From the NCBI GenBank assembly GCA_026395655.1, contig JAPLYJ010000071.1, positions 1-9,589 on the forward strand: a stretch of 9,589 bases of DNA, read 5' to 3'. Each line of letters opens with the position of its first letter. Positions within the stretch are counted from its first letter, which is position 1. The notes under the pieces were generated by a model. The model was not told where the DNA came from. It saw nothing but the letters and a program-made list of their open reading frames with translations, and made no database searches. This DNA comes from Candidatus Parcubacteria bacterium. GTDB lineage: Bacteria > Patescibacteriota > Minisyncoccia > UBA6257 > JAPLYJ01. Shown piece by piece: positions 5,989 to 9,589 of the stretch. The translations under genes were made by a program, and so were the position numbers.

Positions 5989-6504
5989 CTAAATTTTTAT
6001 GTTAGTGAAGTTGGCGTGTCGTTTAGTATTTATCAACCTTTCCAAAATATTTAAATCTATATTTGTGTTTTTAAGTTTATCTTTATGCTCTTCCACATTT
6101 TCTTTTTCCAAAAATTGTTTATGTCTCAATTTAGCGCAATAGAGAGATTGTAAGTCAATAACAGGTAGTTCTAAATTGTTAAATTTTATTCTTTCAATAT
6201 TATGAAATTTGAATTTGCCGTCTGCTAAATCAAGCTCATTTTCGTCCGTCAAAAATAATAGTTCTATTTTTATTTCACCTATAGTAAGATAAGCCCTTTC
6301 TCTCCCCCTTCTTGTTTTGAAACAAACTTCATATTCATTCAGTAAGCTGATAATTTTATTTTTATCATTTTCAATGACAATATCAACATCATTAAAATCT
6401 CTATATAAGTTTCCATCGTGAATTGCCACAGCGACACCACCAAAAATAGCCCATTTTAATTTACCGCTTAATAATCCATTAATTTTTACTAAAACTTTTT
6501 TCAT
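5989..6504 (-). CDS. Nucleotidyltransferase-fold protein
   Basis: This 171-residue protein has the start of a polymerase-beta-type nucleotidyltransferase fold: FGGVAVAIHDG (21-31) followed by FNDVDIVIE (37-45), with D39 and D41 as the metal-binding D-x-D pair and E81 (IKIELLF) as a likely third acidic residue. The 15 residues between GG and DVD are more than in the minimal MNT antitoxins (GSx10DxD) and are closer to AbiEii or aminoglycoside/lincosamide-type transferases. The C-terminal half is helical and charged. It would transfer a nucleotide from NTP to a protein, RNA or small molecule; the target is unknown. Its ATG overlaps the stop of the HEPN gene as ATGA, so translation is likely coupled. 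The pairing suggests it may modify and restrain the HEPN protein, as MntA does HepT. It is the last gene of the operon, converging on copA. Confidence 0.78.
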   Translation of the reverse strand: MKKVLVKINGLLSGKLKWAIFGGVAVAIHDGNLYRDFNDVDIVIENDKNKIISLLNEYEVCFKTRRGRERAYLTIGEIKIELLFLTDENELDLADGKFKFHNIERIKFNNLELPVIDLQSLYCAKLRHKQFLEKENVEEHKDKLKNTNIDLNILERLINTKRHANFTNIKI

Positions 6505-6980
6505 TTTTTATAAAAATCAAATATCGTTTTAAATCTTTTTATCATTGCTTTAGACCTCTTTTGCCAGTATTTTTCATCTGGAAAAATTGGGTATTTTTTA
6601 TCACCATCTCGTTCTTTTAACCTTACATATAAGACATCTTCTCTCATTTCTTTTATTCTATTGTTTTTTAGCCAAGCTGAACCCTCTTTTTTAAGCAGAG
6701 GGTTATTATTAGTTTCTTTAAACATTTCGAGGATCTCATCTATTTTAAAATTATGATTGGTTATTTTTTCTAACTTAGTCAAATCAACATTATTTTGTTT
6801 TAAAAAATGCCATTTAGACAACTCTTCAAGTGCAGATATTGATAAAAATAAAGACGAACAAAAACTTTGATTCTTCCTAAGTATTTTTGCATCTGCAAAT
6901 AATCTTTCTGAATTTTTAAAACTTTCGTTTATCAAATTTTCTATATTATTGCTAACAAAAATTTTATCAATTTTTCCCAT
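6501..6980 (-). CDS. AbiV-like HEPN protein, abortive infection type
   Basis: This 159-residue helical protein resembles the AbiV family of HEPN-domain proteins. The matching landmarks are a helix rich in Ala/Ser ending SALEELSK (49-56), then NH..K (N75, H76, K79), and REDVLYVRL (113-121) followed by a Pro (P131), which correspond to the family's ALEELGK, SHxxK and R-x-x-ALYVD segments. HEPN proteins are often RNases that act as toxins in phage defence; AbiV in Lactococcus blocks phage translation. I do not see a clean R-x4-6-H RNase motif in front of H76, so catalysis is uncertain. The gene overlaps the restriction gene before it by 14 bases and the nucleotidyltransferase after it by 4, so all three are probably one transcript. 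No Shine-Dalgarno site is seen, as expected with coupled translation. Confidence 0.75.
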   Translation of the reverse strand: MGKIDKIFVSNNIENLINESFKNSERLFADAKILRKNQSFCSSLFLSISALEELSKWHFLKQNNVDLTKLEKITNHNFKIDEILEMFKETNNNPLLKKEGSAWLKNNRIKEMREDVLYVRLKERDGDKKYPIFPDEKYWQKRSKAMIKRFKTIFDFYKK

Positions 6981-9567
6981 ATTTTTTAATTATTTTAATT
7001 TCTTCTTCACTTAAATTGTATATTTTGTAAATCTGCTCATCAATTTCGTTATCAAATTTTTCAATTTCTTGTTTCAGCGAATTATGTTTGTCGGTATTAA
7101 CAGAGATTGCCCGGAGTTCTTTGTGAAGATTAAGCATTATTTGTGCTTTCTTGGCGATTTTTTCTTGCTCAGCTTGATTTATTTTCGGTATTGGAAGATT
7201 TTCTAAAAATTCGGTTTTGATTTGAACCCCCAAAAATTTATTTTTGTAATAAAAATTTAATAATTTTGAGTTTATAACTGCTAGAATAAATAACGAACTA
7301 TATCCTTCTGTCTTCTCTATCAATATAGTAGTGTTTATTAGGGAATACAGTTGCTCTGTATCATAACTAGCGACTAAATTTATACCAATTTTTTGGAGCA
7401 TAATCTTAGGATTGGCAAGAAATATTTTTTCATCTCTTGGTCTCTCTAAAATTTTTCTATCGTAAAAAACCCACTCTCCGCCCCAAATTATTAAATATCT
7501 AGAAATATTTTTTCCATCAATTATTTTTTTGAATTTTTTATCGGAAAGATTTGGATTTTTTGTGACTACAGTATTTCTTTGATTACCAGGATTTATGCCA
7601 TTATAGCCATGATAAAATTTGCCAAGCATATTTTTCCCTGTCTCTATTTTTGTTATAATTTCGAATAATTTAGGGCTAATCAAAGAAAAGCGTTTTTCCG
7701 GATCTTTATCAAAATCAGATTGCTTAATTGTGAAGTTTTTTTGAATACCCAAATTATCTTTCCGCATAATTTTTATTTGGTGATTTTTTGCACATTTATC
7801 TTTCTTAAAAATTAAAATTATGGTGTCAACTTGTGCGTCTTTAAAAACTTTTGCACCTAAATTTACTATAATTTCTATTGTAAAATTTGATAAAATAAAG
7901 TTTCTCAATTCTTTAAATGATGAGTGTGTTAGAATTGTATTTGGGACTATAAATCCTAATCTGCCACCGGTCTTTAACAAATTGAGGCCTTTTTCTATAA
8001 AAACAGCAAATAAGTTTGTTCTATTTTTTGTAGAAGGAAAATGATTAAAAATATAATTTTTAGTTTTTGAATCAATCCTTCTAACGTCAACATACGGCGG
8101 ATTTCCGATAATCACATCGAAGCCACCTTGTTTAAATACTTCTTTGAATTCATCTTCAAAGTTAAAAGCTTTTTGCTCTCGAAAATCAGAACCAAAATAT
8201 TTTTCCAGTTTTTCAGCGTTTCCCGACACAAGCGAATTGCCGGAACTGATATTGTGCTGAAGCGTTGGTAGTTTCGTTTTTTGAGACAAAACTTTTAATA
8301 AAAGGTTTAATTGGGCAATTTCTATCGCTTGCGCGTCAAGATCAACGCCAAAAATATTTTCTTTTAGAATATCAAACTTGGCGAAAAGCGAAGTTTGCTG
8401 ATTTTGTTTTGTTAAATTTTCCAAAATCTTATCGTACGCGGCGATTAAGAAAGAACCTGAACCACAAGCGGGATCAAGAACTTTGATTTTTGATATTTCT
8501 TTTGGTTTTGTATTTTTTAGAACCTCACCCAAAGTCTCTTTGACAATAAATTCAACAATGTATTTTGGTGTATAATAAATTCCTTGTGATTTTCGTTTAG
8601 ATTTCTGTTTTTCCTCGCTTTTACGACCTTGGACATGACCCAAATACTGCTCATAAATTCCGCCTAAAACATCAGCAGAAATAACAGAAAAATCATATCG
8701 GTAGCCGTCTTGTGTTTCATATAGACCATTTATAACTTCTACGATTGTTTTATCACTTACTTTCCATTCTTCGCAGTAGTGAGGCGCAAAAAGTTTCGAA
8801 TTAAACCCGTCATCAAAGTCTCGAAAAACTTTTGTTAATTGCTTGTATGAGTTAGTTTTTTCACCTCTTGAAATGTTAAGTAAAACATTTGGCTCTATTT
8901 TCCTATCTTCAGCGGTACGAATGAAGATAAGACGATCAAGAATTCTTTGCACCCCTTCGTCTAATTCTTCTTCCGTTAGGTTATTTTGTTTTTTAAAATC
9001 CTTTGTGAGCAAAACACGCCAAGACATTAAATCTTCAAAAAGTTTTTCACCGACTTGTTTTCTTTGGGTTAACTTGCCCCATTTTTGGGCTTCTTTGTCC
9101 AAAAATTTTTGCTCAAAACTTTCTTTTGATAAAAGCCAAAGCTGGTCAAATCTACTAATAAAATCTTCACAATTAATTTCTATAAAAAGATTTTGTGAAA
9201 TACTTTTTGGCGGGATCTCTGCATTGAAAATTTTAATGCTTTCAAAATCTGTTAAAATTGCCCATGTAACGCTTTTGTTCCAGCTATAATTAATAACTTT
9301 CATTGCTTTAGCTTCTAAAAATAGCACAGGGATATTATTGAAGCGAAAAGCCAAGTCAATTCTACCCCCAGAAACATTTTCTTCAGTTGTTACTTCATTA
9401 TCATTCGTTAGATTTCTCATGTCCCAACCCAAATATTCAAAAAGTGGCTCAATAAATTCATTACGGGTTTGTGCCTCGTTGTAAGATTTTACCTTTCCAG
9501 TTTCTACGACTCTTTGATATTTCTCAACGAGTTTTTGAATTTGTTGTTTAGCTTCTTGCTTATTCAT
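6967..9567 (-). CDS. Type IIG restriction-modification enzyme (Eco57I-like, nuclease and methyltransferase in one chain)
   Basis: This 866-residue protein combines endonuclease, N6-adenine methyltransferase and target recognition. Residues 1-150 are a PD-(D/E)xK nuclease of the HsdR-N type: E37, D71 (GGRIDLAF), and E85-A-K87 (FLEAKA). Residues 160-325 are a helical connector. Residues 327-600 are the methyltransferase: GIYYTPKYIVEFIV (motif X region), VLDPACGSGSF (363-373, motif I), IFGVDLDAQAIEIA, and NPPY at 489-492 (motif IV, adenine methylation). Residues 620-800 are the recognition domain, ending LENLPIPKI (788-796), and a helical tail follows. After EAKA the chain goes straight to VINYSWNKSVTW. 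Relatives usually have about a dozen more residues there, including the Gln of a Q-x3-Y motif, so nuclease activity is in doubt. The start is ATG at 9567-9565, 22 bases from the window edge, without a Shine-Dalgarno site; the promoter is not visible. Confidence 0.92.
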   Translation of the reverse strand: MNKQEAKQQIQKLVEKYQRVVETGKVKSYNEAQTRNEFIEPLFEYLGWDMRNLTNDNEVTTEENVSGGRIDLAFRFNNIPVLFLEAKAMKVINYSWNKSVTWAILTDFESIKIFNAEIPPKSISQNLFIEINCEDFISRFDQLWLLSKESFEQKFLDKEAQKWGKLTQRKQVGEKLFEDLMSWRVLLTKDFKKQNNLTEEELDEGVQRILDRLIFIRTAEDRKIEPNVLLNISRGEKTNSYKQLTKVFRDFDDGFNSKLFAPHYCEEWKVSDKTIVEVINGLYETQDGYRYDFSVISADVLGGIYEQYLGHVQGRKSEEKQKSKRKSQGIYYTPKYIVEFIVKETLGEVLKNTKPKEISKIKVLDPACGSGSFLIAAYDKILENLTKQNQQTSLFAKFDILKENIFGVDLDAQAIEIAQLNLLLKVLSQKTKLPTLQHNISSGNSLVSGNAEKLEKYFGSDFREQKAFNFEDEFKEVFKQGGFDVIIGNPPYVDVRRIDSKTKNYIFNHFPSTKNRTNLFAVFIEKGLNLLKTGGRLGFIVPNTILTHSSFKELRNFILSNFTIEIIVNLGAKVFKDAQVDTIILIFKKDKCAKNHQIKIMRKDNLGIQKNFTIKQSDFDKDPEKRFSLISPKLFEIITKIETGKNMLGKFYHGYNGINPGNQRNTVVTKNPNLSDKKFKKIIDGKNISRYLIIWGGEWVFYDRKILERPRDEKIFLANPKIMLQKIGINLVASYDTEQLYSLINTTILIEKTEGYSSLFILAVINSKLLNFYYKNKFLGVQIKTEFLENLPIPKINQAEQEKIAKKAQIMLNLHKELRAISVNTDKHNSLKQEIEKFDNEIDEQIYKIYNLSEEEIKIIKKYGKN

Positions 9568-9589
9568 AAAACTATTTTATTAAATCATC

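Noticed and set aside
5989..6980. Canonical HepT/MntA toxin-antitoxin pair
   Set aside because: The NTase has a longer GG-to-DxD spacing than minimal MNT proteins, and the HEPN protein resembles AbiV rather than HepT; only the general theme is shared.
7820..8486. Open frames on the + strand within the methyltransferase and recognition parts
   Set aside because: They are shadows of the type IIG gene on the other strand, with low-complexity translations.
8843..9289. Open frame of 148 codons on the + strand, opposite the restriction gene
   Set aside because: It is antisense to a well-supported protein with clear motifs, has no recognisable product and mirrors the coding bias of the gene beneath it.
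1..9589. CRISPR array, tRNA or rRNA genes
   Set aside because: No regularly spaced direct repeats and no tRNA- or rRNA-like segments were seen on either strand; the intergenic gaps are all short.

Overview
The window reads as an AT-rich bacterial segment (about 30% G+C over most of its length) using the standard genetic code; TGA ends several genes. Most genes have A/T-rich leaders with no recognisable Shine-Dalgarno sequence. The gene content (a copper island with an HMA/DsbD-like/cupredoxin fusion, an orphan TIM-barrel epimerase, a type IIG restriction enzyme) and the composition suggest an uncultured lineage such as a low-GC member of Patescibacteria. That placement is inference; no ribosomal or other marker gene is present.

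Left edge (1-780). The + strand opens with the last 35 codons of an IS3/IS481-type integrase, followed by a possible IS end. A strong hairpin terminator separates it from a convergent gene of unknown function on the - strand. That gene is richer in G+C than the rest and is the only one with a perfect AGGAGG ribosome site, so it may have arrived separately.

Middle left (870-1598, - strand). A xylose-isomerase-like/endonuclease-IV-like TIM-barrel protein of the sugar phosphate isomerase/epimerase family, transcribed away from the copper operon.

Copper operon (about 1718-5955, + strand). A good sigma70-type promoter overlapped by a CsoR-like palindrome is followed by four tightly packed genes: csoR, an HMA/DsbD-like membrane/cupredoxin fusion, a 61-residue Cys/His-rich protein, and the Cu(I) P1B-ATPase copA. 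The inferred logic is: CsoR senses Cu(I) and releases the promoter; the small protein may buffer copper in the cytosol; the fusion handles copper or reducing equivalents across the membrane; CopA exports Cu(I). copA carries an uninterrupted run of 18 T at 5780-5797. One base gained or lost there would end the protein almost at once, so the run is either a phase-variation switch or an assembly weak point.

Right half (5989-9567, - strand). Three overlapping genes form one operon: a single-chain type IIG restriction-modification enzyme, an AbiV-like HEPN protein and a nucleotidyltransferase-fold protein. This looks like a compact composite defence cassette and is the best candidate in the window for an undescribed system. 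The nuclease domain of the restriction enzyme appears to lack about a dozen residues after its E-x-K motif, so its cleavage activity is in doubt. The cassette and the copper operon meet tail to tail with 33 bases between them.
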